Shown here one piece after another: positions 1-8,381 of a stretch of 64,000 bases of DNA (within the stretch, counting starts at the first letter, position 1; the number at the start of each line of letters is the position of its first letter). Below the pieces are notes generated by a model. That model did no database searches. It was not told where the DNA came from and saw only the letters and a program-made list of their open reading frames with translations. The DNA lies in contig NZ_JBFDAH010000003.1 in assembly GCF_040719265.1 (NCBI RefSeq), positions 159,361 to 223,360 on the forward strand, written 5' to 3'. The DNA is from Aliikangiella maris (lineage in GTDB: Bacteria > Pseudomonadota > Gammaproteobacteria > Enterobacterales > Kangiellaceae). A program made the position numbers and the translations under genes.

Positions 1-729
1 TTAGGCATTAGCGGTGGGATCGATTCTTCCACGCTAGGAAAACTGGCACAACTAGCAATTAATGAATTGAATGAATTTTCTGATCCTGATATTTCTGACA
101 TAGAGCATTGTCCCTATCAGTTTTTTGCGGTTAGGCTTCCTTATGCAACACAAGCAGATGAAAGAGATGCTCAAAATTCAATCACTTTTATCAATCCATC
201 TGTCACCCTTGAAATCAATGTCAAAGATAGCACCGATAGTCTATTCAATCAGGTAGAATCGCAGCTTGCCGAATATTCGCAATTGACTGATTCACATTTT
301 CTCAAAGATTTTACCAAAGGAAATACCAAAGCCCGAATGCGAATGGCCGCACAATATCATATTGCCGGGCTAGTAGGCGGGCTGGTTTTAGGTACCGATC
401 ATTCAGCCGAAAACATTACCGGCTTTTTTACCAAATGGGGTGACGGAGCCTGCGATTTGATTCCTTTATTTGGCCTCAATAAACGCCAAATCAAACAAAT
501 AGCCGCTCATTTAGGCGCACCTATTGCTATGGTTAATAAAACACCAACCGCTGATCTGGAGTGTCTTGATCCGGGCAAAACAGATGAAACTGCGCTGGGT
601 TTAACTTATGAGCAGATTGATGACTTTCTTGAAGGCAAACCTGTTGATGATTTTGTTACAGACAAGCTGGTCAACACTTATCTTAAAACCCAGCATAAGC
701 GACGACCAATTCCAACCATATATGATTAA
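1..729 (+). CDS. nadE: NH3-dependent NAD+ synthetase, 5'-truncated by window edge
   Basis: Last step of NAD biosynthesis: it adenylates nicotinate adenine dinucleotide and amidates it with ammonia in the cytoplasm. The reading frame is already open at base 1 and encodes LGISGGIDSST, the SGGxDS pyrophosphatase loop of the N-type ATPase family, so the true start lies left of the window. The TTG near base 67 is only an internal codon. A second conserved stretch, GTDHSAENITGFFTKWGDG, fits the NadE dimer/ATP-site region. The C-terminus ends in KRRPIPTIYD, as expected for the short bacterial enzyme (about 275 aa). No glutaminase domain can be seen in this part, but the missing N-terminus prevents certainty. 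It is followed after 33 bp by pilS on the same strand. Confidence 0.93.
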   Translation, partial: LGISGGIDSSTLGKLAQLAINELNEFSDPDISDIEHCPYQFFAVRLPYATQADERDAQNSITFINPSVTLEINVKDSTDSLFNQVESQLAEYSQLTDSHFLKDFTKGNTKARMRMAAQYHIAGLVGGLVLGTDHSAENITGFFTKWGDGACDLIPLFGLNKRQIKQIAAHLGAPIAMVNKTPTADLECLDPGKTDETALGLTYEQIDDFLEGKPVDDFVTDKLVNTYLKTQHKRRPIPTIYD

Positions 730-762
730 TTCGTTAAGGGCATATTATCAAGGATTGAATAC

Positions 763-2367
763 ATGACGCTGGCAGTGGAAAGCGCTCTTCCCTTTTCCTC
801 TTCTTGGCGCGCCTTACAAATATTTTCTACCTATCGAGTTATCCTTGCGGTATTGCTTTACTCGATAGGTATGGTTGATCTGAATTTTAGTCTGCTAGGC
901 TCGCGAAATCCTGAGTTGTACTACGTCTGTTCGCTCAGTTTCATGTTTTACTCAATAATTACCTTTATTTTGAGCCTGTTTTACCAACGCTTTTTCTACC
1001 TTCAATTAGAAATTCAGGTACTCATCGATATAGGACTCATTGTTTTACTGATGCATGCCAGCGGCGGTACAGCCAGCGGTCTTGGTGTATTAATTGCGGT
1101 AAGCACTTCAGCCGCAAGTATTTTAACCGGACATCCTGGTGCATTGGGTTTTTCAATTCTTGCGTCATGTGCAATCTTTGGCGAAGAACTGTATTCTGGG
1201 CTAATCGACACTGGAGATAAAAATGGTATGGCTCATGTTGGTATTTTATCACTGACTCTCATGGCAACCAGTCTACTTTCATTTTATTTATCACGCAAAG
1301 TGACCCAATATGAATCGGTTGCCAAAGAGTCAATTAAGGGCTTAGAAAATATGGAAAGACTGAATGAAGAAATCATTCAGTTTATGTCAACAGGCGTTAT
1401 TGTCGTCGATGGACAAAATGCTATTTTATTAATTAATCGCGCAGCCTGGATCCATCTTGGAATGCCTGAATCGACTAAATCCAGAACCCTTGAGCAGGTA
1501 TCTTCCCCCTTAGCCAGACAACTCAATCTTTGGCGCAGAAATCACAGCTATCGTTCAAAATCTTTTCGCAATACAGCAACAGGTCCCACTTTACTACCAA
1601 ATTTTTCGCCAATTGCGGAGAGTAAAGAAAATGCCATTATTTTCATTGAAGACAATAGTCGCCTTAACCAACAGGCACAAAGCCTAAAACTTGCATCACT
1701 TGGGCGCTTAACTGCATCGATTGCTCATGAGATCAGAAACCCTTTAGGAGCGCTTAGTCATGCGGCGCAATTAATGAGTGAATCGAATGAAATCAGTCCA
1801 GAAAATTCTGACTTATTGGAAATAATTGAAAAAAATACACGGCGGGTAAACGATATTATTGAAAATATTATGTGCCTGTCACAGCGAAAAGTTTTACAGA
1901 TTAAAGAGATAAATCTATCAAAATATATTCCTATCATGTTACAGGAATATATTAATGGCAAAGAAGAAAAGCCAGAAATTTCAACTCAGTATCATTCAAA
2001 TAATTTGGTAATTCATTTTGATGTGTCGCAGTTAACACAAATATTGACCAACCTTATCGACAATGCAGCCCGGTATAGCAAAGAAAATACGGGCATCCCA
2101 TATGTCCAAATCATGATTGGCATCGAGCCACATAGCCACACTATCTTTTTAGATGTCATTGATCGCGGTATGGGTATTTCACCAGAAATAGCAGAAAAAA
2201 TATTTGAACCTTTTTTCACCACTTCGCGTACCGGTTCTGGATTAGGTCTATATCTTTCTAAAGAACTTTGCGAAGCTAATCATGCTCGACTTGACCATAT
2301 TCCGCTCACCAAAGGCGGATCGTGTTTTCGAATCAGCTTTTCAGCCGTCAATTTAACTCAGCGATAA
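763..2367 (+). CDS. pilS: Type IV pilus sensor histidine kinase PilS
   Basis: Membrane sensor kinase that phosphorylates PilR to control type IV pilin expression. The 534 aa protein has about six hydrophobic segments in residues 20-175, a PAS-like domain (about 195-300), a HisKA domain with phospho-acceptor His322 in AHEIRNPLGAL, and a HATPase domain with NLIDNAARYS (N box), DRGMGI (G1) and GSGLGLYLS (G2). Six transmembrane helices plus a PAS domain is the PilS architecture, and the adjacent PilR-type NtrC regulator makes the assignment strong. ATG 763 is preceded by a weakly purine-rich stretch (AAGGATTG). It lies 33 bp after nadE and 139 bp before pilR. Confidence 0.92.
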   Translation: MTLAVESALPFSSSWRALQIFSTYRVILAVLLYSIGMVDLNFSLLGSRNPELYYVCSLSFMFYSIITFILSLFYQRFFYLQLEIQVLIDIGLIVLLMHASGGTASGLGVLIAVSTSAASILTGHPGALGFSILASCAIFGEELYSGLIDTGDKNGMAHVGILSLTLMATSLLSFYLSRKVTQYESVAKESIKGLENMERLNEEIIQFMSTGVIVVDGQNAILLINRAAWIHLGMPESTKSRTLEQVSSPLARQLNLWRRNHSYRSKSFRNTATGPTLLPNFSPIAESKENAIIFIEDNSRLNQQAQSLKLASLGRLTASIAHEIRNPLGALSHAAQLMSESNEISPENSDLLEIIEKNTRRVNDIIENIMCLSQRKVLQIKEINLSKYIPIMLQEYINGKEEKPEISTQYHSNNLVIHFDVSQLTQILTNLIDNAARYSKENTGIPYVQIMIGIEPHSHTIFLDVIDRGMGISPEIAEKIFEPFFTTSRTGSGLGLYLSKELCEANHARLDHIPLTKGGSCFRISFSAVNLTQR

Positions 2368-2506
2368 ATCAGCACATGCTCAATTAAACAGTTAAATGAT
2401 GTAATGACTGGTAGTAGCGGATAATTTATTAGATAATTAATTCGATACCATATGAAAAAGCGATTAAAATCAATCAGCTAACGATTAAAATGATTGGAAA
2501 TTATTC

Positions 2507-3871
2507 ATGAGTAAAACACCCGTTGCATTAATTGTCGATGACGAACCAGATATTTTGCAGTTGCTAAGCATTACACTGGTACGGATGGGTATTGACACGT
2601 TTAAGGCTGAAAATCTGGCTCAGGCATATCAACACCTTGAAAATCAGGAATTTGATGTTTGTCTCACAGATATGCGACTACCTGATGGCGATGGGATTGA
2701 ATTAATTCAGTTTATACAAACCAATTACCCTAATCTCCCTGTGGCCTTAATTACAGCTCACGGTAATATGGAAATTGCCATTGAGGCAATGAAAGCGGGT
2801 GCCTTTGACTTTTTATCTAAGCCAGTTGACTTACACGCATTGAAAAACCTGATTGGTTCAGCAATCAAGCTTAATTTACCAAATAAATCGGCCAAAGAAA
2901 TTCCTGCGCGCCCTAAAAAGCAGCTTATTGGCGATACTTCTGTCATGAAGCAGCTCAAACAAACAATTCTTAAACTTTCCCGCAGTCAGGCTCCCGTATT
3001 TATTAACGGCGAATCTGGTACAGGCAAAGAGCTAGTTGCCAGGCTTATTCACTTTAAGGGACCGCGTAGCGACGCGCCTTTTGTGCCAGTCAATTGTGGC
3101 GCTATACCTTCTGAATTGATGGAAAGTGAGTTTTTTGGACATAAAAAAGGCAGCTTTACCGGTGCAATCAATGATAAAAAAGGACTGTTTCAATCGGCTA
3201 ACGGTGGTACTTTGTTTCTCGATGAAATAGCTGAACTTCCGCTGCCCATGCAGGTAAAGTTATTACGAGCAATTCAGGAGAAAACGGTTAGACCAATAGG
3301 CAGCGAAACAGAAGTCCCCACCAATGTCCGCATTTTAAGTGCCAGCCATAAAAATTTGTTAAAGTTAGTTGAAACCGATGAGTTTCGACAAGATCTGTTT
3401 TATCGTATCAATGTAATAGAATTAACCGTTCCCGCCTTGCGCGACAGAGTCGAAGATATTCCTAAAATTGCGGAATATTTACTCAACCAATTAGCGCAAG
3501 TTCATGGTGTTGGACACCTCAGACTATCGCAAGACGCACTTAACCGACTGTGTCATTATGAGTTTCCGGGTAACATTAGAGAACTAGAGAACCTGCTAGA
3601 ACGCGCAATTACACTATGTAATGACGAAGAAATTTGTGCAGAGGATTTAAATTTACCCCAATCATCAAGCAGTATGCTACCACTTAAATCCAATATACCC
3701 ATTGGCGAACGAGGTCATCTAAGTCTCGATGAATATTTAGAAAAAATAGAGACCTTTGAGATCAATCAGGCACTGCAAGCTGCCGACGGCAACAAAACTC
3801 AAGCAGCAAAATTGTTAGGAATCAGTTTTAGAGCCATGCGTTACAAACTCAAAAAACTTGCAATTGACTGA
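2507..3871 (+). CDS. pilR: Sigma-54-dependent response regulator PilR
   Basis: NtrC-family activator of sigma-54 promoters, normally that of the major pilin gene. The 454 aa protein has a receiver domain (1-120, phospho-acceptor Asp55 in LTDMRLPDGDG, conserved Lys in LSKP), an AAA+ domain with Walker A GESGTGKE at 168-175 and the sigma-54 contact loop GSFTGA at 215-220, and a C-terminal Fis-type helix-turn-helix (NKTQAAKLLGIS). GSFTGA instead of GAFTGA is usual for PilR. Pairing with pilS upstream and a fimT-like gene downstream supports PilR over other NtrC paralogues. No pilA gene is in the window, so its target promoter cannot be inspected. Confidence 0.93.
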   Translation: MSKTPVALIVDDEPDILQLLSITLVRMGIDTFKAENLAQAYQHLENQEFDVCLTDMRLPDGDGIELIQFIQTNYPNLPVALITAHGNMEIAIEAMKAGAFDFLSKPVDLHALKNLIGSAIKLNLPNKSAKEIPARPKKQLIGDTSVMKQLKQTILKLSRSQAPVFINGESGTGKELVARLIHFKGPRSDAPFVPVNCGAIPSELMESEFFGHKKGSFTGAINDKKGLFQSANGGTLFLDEIAELPLPMQVKLLRAIQEKTVRPIGSETEVPTNVRILSASHKNLLKLVETDEFRQDLFYRINVIELTVPALRDRVEDIPKIAEYLLNQLAQVHGVGHLRLSQDALNRLCHYEFPGNIRELENLLERAITLCNDEEICAEDLNLPQSSSSMLPLKSNIPIGERGHLSLDEYLEKIETFEINQALQAADGNKTQAAKLLGISFRAMRYKLKKLAID

Positions 3872-4004
3872 CATAAGTAGATTTCTTACGCACCAAAACG
3901 TCAGAATCTGATAACTGATTAAGAATTACTCTGATTGAAGTGTTATCGAGTTAACTTATAATTTATTGCCAATTTATCAATAATAATAAGTTAAGGATAA
4001 CAAC

Positions 4005-4754
4005 ATGTTAATCAAGCTTCTCAATTCATTACCAAGTAACAATATTAATACCATTACGCGAACAAACGCTAATCGCTTAGTAAAACGAACAAAATGCGCT
4101 GTTATCGTCGTGCCTCAATGTTTACCATTAAAACCTAATAAATTAGAGGGGTCGTTGTTGATAAATAAACCAATATCGCAACAACAAAGGACATTTATTT
4201 CGCAGCATAATGGATTTACCTTTATCGATTTAATATTTACCCTTGCCATACTCACTTTACTCTTTGGTTTTGCTCTTCCATCATTTAATCAATTTATTGA
4301 TCGACAAAAAATAGCAACACAAGTCAGTCAATTTAAATATCTGTTACAAAACGCGCGCAAACAAGCAATTCTAGAAAAATCAAAAATTACGGTGTGTCCA
4401 ACGGACGACCAACTTAAGTGCAATAATAATTGGTCTGATGGTTTTATGGCATTTATTGATTTGAATGAAAACCGACAAAAAGACAAAAGTGAATCAATGA
4501 TTTATGTACAAAACTTAAATCATCCTCAACTTTCTTTAAAGTTTAAAGCCTTTGGATATCGAAACTCTTTTCAATGGCATCAAACAGGCATCACAAACCA
4601 TCAAAATGGTACTTTTTTATTCTGTTGGAAAAATAAACCTGAATTAGCTCGAGCATTAATTATTAGTAAAGCGGGCAGAATGCGTCATTCACAAGATAGC
4701 AATCAAGATGGGATTCAAGAAGATGCCAATGATAAAAATTTGCATTGTAAATAA
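4005..4754 (+). CDS. fimT: GspH/FimT-family minor pseudopilin
   Basis: Minor pilin or pseudopilin of the type IV pilus. The prepilin peptidase site is G|FTFIDLIFTLAIL, about residue 70 of the reading from ATG 4005, followed by the usual hydrophobic N-helix and a GspH-like globular domain with Cys residues (VCPTD..KC, LHCK). From ATG 4005 (upstream AAGGATAA) the leader would be about 69 residues, much longer than the usual 6-25. An in-frame TTG at 4155, preceded by AGAGGGG, would give a 20-residue leader and a 199 aa protein, so translation may start there. The +5 residue is Asp rather than the usual Glu. It follows pilR, as in many gammaproteobacteria, but no pilV/W/X/Y1/E genes follow. Confidence 0.8.
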   Translation: MLIKLLNSLPSNNINTITRTNANRLVKRTKCAVIVVPQCLPLKPNKLEGSLLINKPISQQQRTFISQHNGFTFIDLIFTLAILTLLFGFALPSFNQFIDRQKIATQVSQFKYLLQNARKQAILEKSKITVCPTDDQLKCNNNWSDGFMAFIDLNENRQKDKSESMIYVQNLNHPQLSLKFKAFGYRNSFQWHQTGITNHQNGTFLFCWKNKPELARALIISKAGRMRHSQDSNQDGIQEDANDKNLHCK

Positions 4755-4862
4755 TTCAAATAATCAGATACTCAGTGACAATTTGATATTGAATAATAAT
4801 CACGTTTAAAAGTTACGGTTGTCGATAACCAATACTGATGGTGAGCTTGGTGAGTGAAAAAT

Positions 4863-5213
4863 TTACTCGGTATCAAACTGCGTTATATGCCAAAGTTCAC
4901 CTGATGGCCCCCACAAATAAATAACACTCCCCCACGCCTTAACCTTTGGCGGTTTAAAGCGAATATTAAATCCGCAAAGTGACTGGAGTTTTTGGTAAAC
5001 CTCATCAATATTCAAAACAGAGAGTTGAATATTTAAATTTTTTGCTAAACCTTCATGGTAATGGTTGTGCAGCAAGAACGAACATTCGTTTCTTACAAAC
5101 TCACAAATTTCGGTTGATTCAAATGTTAAATTGAACCCAAGAGCCTGATAAAAAGCTTTTGATAGCTCATAATTTTTACACGGAATAAAAACTCGGATAC
5201 CATCAACTTTCAT
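4863..5213 (-). CDS. VOC-family (glyoxalase/bleomycin-resistance-like) protein
   Basis: Small 116 aa single-domain protein of the vicinal-oxygen-chelate superfamily. It begins GIRVFIPCKNYELSKAFYQALGF, the typical first beta-alpha unit, and ends with a W..VIYLWGPSGELWHI strand pair. Such proteins are metal-dependent lyases, dioxygenases or drug-binding proteins, and the substrate cannot be told from sequence. The usual metal ligands are not clearly conserved, so a binding role is possible. It lies between the convergent fimT gene and thiI. The distance to thiI is 58 bp on the same strand, with thiI upstream, so co-transcription is possible. Confidence 0.75.
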   Translation of the reverse strand: MKVDGIRVFIPCKNYELSKAFYQALGFNLTFESTEICEFVRNECSFLLHNHYHEGLAKNLNIQLSVLNIDEVYQKLQSLCGFNIRFKPPKVKAWGSVIYLWGPSGELWHITQFDTE

Positions 5214-5271
5214 TCGATAATCTCTCCCTTTTTATTCATTAAAAAACTATTTGGCATGTAATTAATTCATG

Positions 5272-6762
5272 CTATGGTTGGTATACTTTAACTTGATAAC
5301 CACGCTGTTGAAGTTCTTCAGCTTGAAGCTGACTCATAATCCCCTTATCACAATATAGTAAATATTGTGCGTCTTGATTAAGATTTTCTGCTGATTGCAG
5401 TTTAAAGAAGGGAATTTCAATCACTTGATTATTGGTTAATATCATCGGTTTAGCAACTACTTCCTGTGGGTGACGAATGTCAATAATCACATCATCTTTT
5501 GCCGGCATTGATACTACTTCAATATCATCAATATTAGATTTTGACTGATAAAGTTCGTCAATATTTTCTACTCGGCGAGCAGCAAATGCTTGCTCCAATA
5601 CTGCAAAATCAAATCGCGATTCTTCATGCTCAACTCTTTCAAGTTTTGCGCAAGTTGTCGGCTTATCAGAAATTACTCCACAATACTCAGGCATAGATGC
5701 AGCAAATTCTTCAGTGCCAGTTTCGCGAGAAATACTGATAATTTCTTGTTTATCCATCGCAATAAGTGGTCGTAATGTAATCGCTTGTGTTGCCTTGTCA
5801 ATGACCGATAAATTAGTCAATGTTTGGCTAGAAACCTGACCAATACATTCTCCGGTTACAATAGCTGGCGCATTAAATTCCAATGCGACCTTTTCTGCAA
5901 CTCGCATCATCATTCGCTTAAGAATAACGCCCATTTGAGAATGATGAACATTTTGCAATATTTCACTTACCACCTGTTCAAATGGTATCGTGATGAATAA
6001 CACTCGGTGAGAGGAAGAATATTTCTGCCAGATATAATGAGCAACTTGTTTTACGCCGACTTCATGGGCCATCCCTCCCAGATTGAAAAAACAAAAATGC
6101 GTACGAACTCCGCGTTTGATCATTAAATAACTGGCCACTGATGAGTCAAATCCGCCCGAGATTAAACTGATACATGATTCCTGTTGGCCAAGAGGAAAGC
6201 CCCCCAAACCAGGAGTTCTCGACTCAATTGTATAAAGTTTATTTTGACGAATTTCCAGCTGCACCTTTACTTCAGGTGATTTCAACTCCACGCCTTTTGC
6301 TTCACTGTTATGCAAAAGTGCGCCACCAGCTTTTTGCTCTATCTGGGTAGAGTTAAAAGGATGTTGTCCGCTACGTTTAACACGAACACAAAATGTTTTT
6401 CCTTTCACTTCTTCAGCATAAGTTTGAACGGTTATATCCGCTATTTCATCTAAAGATTCAAAGGGATGGGTATTTACTTTAAGAATGAAATCGATACCAG
6501 GCGTTTGTTTTAAACGAGTTAAAATATCTTCTGCCAACTGTGCCACTGCAGACTTTTCAACTGAGTCACTTTCAGTGATTAAGTTAGTATCAGATGAAAT
6601 CATTCTAACTTCGAGATAATCCCAAGAACCAACCACTTCGATATTTTCATTAAGTGGCGTAAGAATTTTCCGCAAATTCTTCTTCAACTGCGAGATTAAA
6701 CGTTTTCTAACAGGCTTACTCTTAACAATTATTTCGGGGAATAACTTGATAATAAATTTCAT
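5272..6762 (-). CDS. thiI: tRNA 4-thiouridine synthetase with rhodanese domain
   Basis: Adenylates U8 of tRNA and transfers persulfide sulfur to make 4-thiouridine. In bacteria with the rhodanese domain it also supplies sulfur for thiamin thiazole. The 496 aa protein has an N-terminal ferredoxin-like/THUMP region (1-165), a PP-loop ATPase motif SGGFDSS (202-208), and a C-terminal rhodanese domain. Cys361 in EYCGVISDKPT and Cys471 in LLYCDKG match the two catalytic cysteines of the E. coli enzyme (344 and 456). The length agrees with the long form. It is transcribed away from the 870-bp gene-free stretch upstream. Confidence 0.95.
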   Translation of the reverse strand: MKFIIKLFPEIIVKSKPVRKRLISQLKKNLRKILTPLNENIEVVGSWDYLEVRMISSDTNLITESDSVEKSAVAQLAEDILTRLKQTPGIDFILKVNTHPFESLDEIADITVQTYAEEVKGKTFCVRVKRSGQHPFNSTQIEQKAGGALLHNSEAKGVELKSPEVKVQLEIRQNKLYTIESRTPGLGGFPLGQQESCISLISGGFDSSVASYLMIKRGVRTHFCFFNLGGMAHEVGVKQVAHYIWQKYSSSHRVLFITIPFEQVVSEILQNVHHSQMGVILKRMMMRVAEKVALEFNAPAIVTGECIGQVSSQTLTNLSVIDKATQAITLRPLIAMDKQEIISISRETGTEEFAASMPEYCGVISDKPTTCAKLERVEHEESRFDFAVLEQAFAARRVENIDELYQSKSNIDDIEVVSMPAKDDVIIDIRHPQEVVAKPMILTNNQVIEIPFFKLQSAENLNQDAQYLLYCDKGIMSQLQAEELQQRGYQVKVYQP

Positions 6763-7370
6763 TCAGATTGAGTCTTTAAAGCTGATTGACAAAAGGAATC
6801 TATTTTAGCGGAAAATCCCCGAAAATACACGTACTTATATAGACCTGAAAGTGTTAGACCAAATGCCTACATCACTTGCAATACCTAGGATTATAAAGTT
6901 TTTAATCATAGAATTATGGCTAATCACATCCTGAATGATAATGCCCTGATTTGAGATGATAACAAACATTAACTCATTGCTTTACATAACTATTATGTAT
7001 TACCTAGTACATTTAATACCTGAATTTTTCAACAATAAACGATAAAATATTTTTAAACACAGAAAGTTATATATAGAGTAGTTTTTTATTAGGTATCTAA
7101 ATATAATTTTTATTCAAAACACTAATACCCAATAATAACCACTTATTAAATTTGTCTAAAATAGTCGTGATTAACCTGATTTTGACATTATAAAATTATA
7201 AAAATAACGAATTGCCAGCGAATATTTTTCAATCTAATACGCTTGGATTTTCTATATCGAGAGATAAAACAACGGTCTATTGACCATTAATTCAAACCGC
7301 ATGCTATTGCTGAACAAACACTCTTGTTAAATAACCACTTTTTCTAGTAAAAGACTAACTCTGCCAAATA

Positions 7371-7503
7371 GGCTGTTTCTGGTATGTAGAGTGTTTATCT
7401 GATATAGGCTGTTTTTGCAATATGCGATGGCAAGACGGACTGTCTTTTAATATTGACTGTATTCTAATATAGACTGTCTTCTAAAATGAACTGTCTTTGT
7501 AAA
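7371..7503. repeat. Degenerate 17-18 bp tandem repeat (minisatellite)
   Basis: Seven head-to-tail imperfect units: GGCTGTTTCTGGTATGTA at 7371, units at 7389 and 7407, a 12-bp interruption (7425-7436), then GGACTGTCTTTTAATATT at 7437 and further units at 7455, 7472 and 7489. The shared core is a CTGT(C/T)T followed by an AT-rich tail, and the last four units are closest to one another. There are no spacers of independent sequence, so it is not a CRISPR. Its role is unknown. Confidence 0.65.
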
Positions 7504-7561
7504 GCGAGAGCTTAGCTATTGATACTGGTTTAGAATTGCCTGTTAATAACAATTAAAGCAT

Positions 7562-7610
7562 GTAAACTGCGTTTAATAAGTCTATATCGCGACAGGCAGA
7601 TGCAGTTTAC
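7562..7610. repeat. Inverted repeat downstream of lexA
   Basis: GTAAACTGC at 7562-7570 and GCAGTTTAC at 7602-7610 are perfect 9-bp inverted arms around a 31-nt loop. It lies just past the lexA stop codon. It could be a weak terminator or mRNA 3' stem-loop, but no T-tract follows on the lexA strand. Confidence 0.35.
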
Positions 7611-7631
7611 GGCAAAAGTCTAATAATATAT

Positions 7632-8225
7632 TCAAGCGCGAATTAAACCGACAAATTTGCCTTCTATGGCAAGATCTTCAGCGGGTAAGATTATCGGTTG
7701 ATAGTGCTCATTAGCTGGTTGCAATACCGCGTTGGCGCCTTGTCGCTCTAATCGCTTTACGGTGACTTCATCATCAATTCGTGCAACAACAATTTGTCCA
7801 ACTTCAGCGGTATTAGTTTTACGAACGGCAATCAAATCACCATCCAAAATACCGGCATCTATCATGCTATCACCTCTAACACGCAGTAAAAATGTGGGCT
7901 TATTGCGTTTTAAAACCTCAGGGATAGTAATATAAGCTTCAACGTTTTCAATTGCTTCAATGGGTAAGCCTGCAGCGACAGAGCCGATTAGTGGTAACTC
8001 ATTTTCGTCAATTGGCGTTAGTATCTGAATACCACGAGGCTTATCAGGATATATTTTGATAACGTTTTTCTTTTCCAACGCCTTTAAATGGTCTGCCGCA
8101 GCTTTAGAAGAACTCACACCAATTAATTTGGCTAATTCTACATGGGTCGGCGCAATACCATAGTCTTCGACATATTCTTTGAGTATTTCAAAGACTTCAT
8201 TTTGTCTGGCAGTTAAATCTTTCAC
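7632..8225 (-). CDS. lexA: SOS-response repressor/autoprotease LexA
   Basis: Repressor of DNA-damage genes that cleaves itself when RecA is activated. The 197 aa protein has an N-terminal winged helix (MKDLTARQNEVFEIL start, about 1-70) and a C-terminal S24 peptidase domain. The Ala85-Gly86 scissile bond lies in GSVAAGLP, the nucleophile Ser120 in RGDSM and the general-base Lys157 in EVTVKRL. All catalytic parts are present, so it should be functional. LexA genes are usually autoregulated, but no clear CTGT-N8-ACAG box was found in the 156 bp between its start and the hrpA end. Confidence 0.96.
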   Translation of the reverse strand: MKDLTARQNEVFEILKEYVEDYGIAPTHVELAKLIGVSSSKAAADHLKALEKKNVIKIYPDKPRGIQILTPIDENELPLIGSVAAGLPIEAIENVEAYITIPEVLKRNKPTFLLRVRGDSMIDAGILDGDLIAVRKTNTAEVGQIVVARIDDEVTVKRLERQGANAVLQPANEHYQPIILPAEDLAIEGKFVGLIRA

Positions 8226-8381
8226 TCAGTTATCTCCCAATTTGGCTAGAAGCCCGTTCCATTGTTATAGCATTCAGGCAATCACCATTCAAACAAGTAG
8301 TACTTTAGTCCTATTTAATTGAAATGTAAAGTATTTGCTGAGTAATTATTAATAACTGCCAAACACCTCCGACCTATTCTG

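Larger units (their letters stand above)
6763..7631. other. 870-bp AT-rich intergenic region between thiI start and lexA end
   Basis: No coding frame with protein-like composition was found on either strand. The left part is very AT-rich and should contain the thiI promoter, though no clear -35/-10 pair could be chosen. The right part holds a degenerate 17-18 bp tandem repeat and a 9-bp inverted repeat, listed separately. Confidence 0.6.

Noticed and set aside
7371..7503. CRISPR array
   Set aside because: Units are contiguous, 17-18 bp and imperfect, with no unique spacers and no cas genes.
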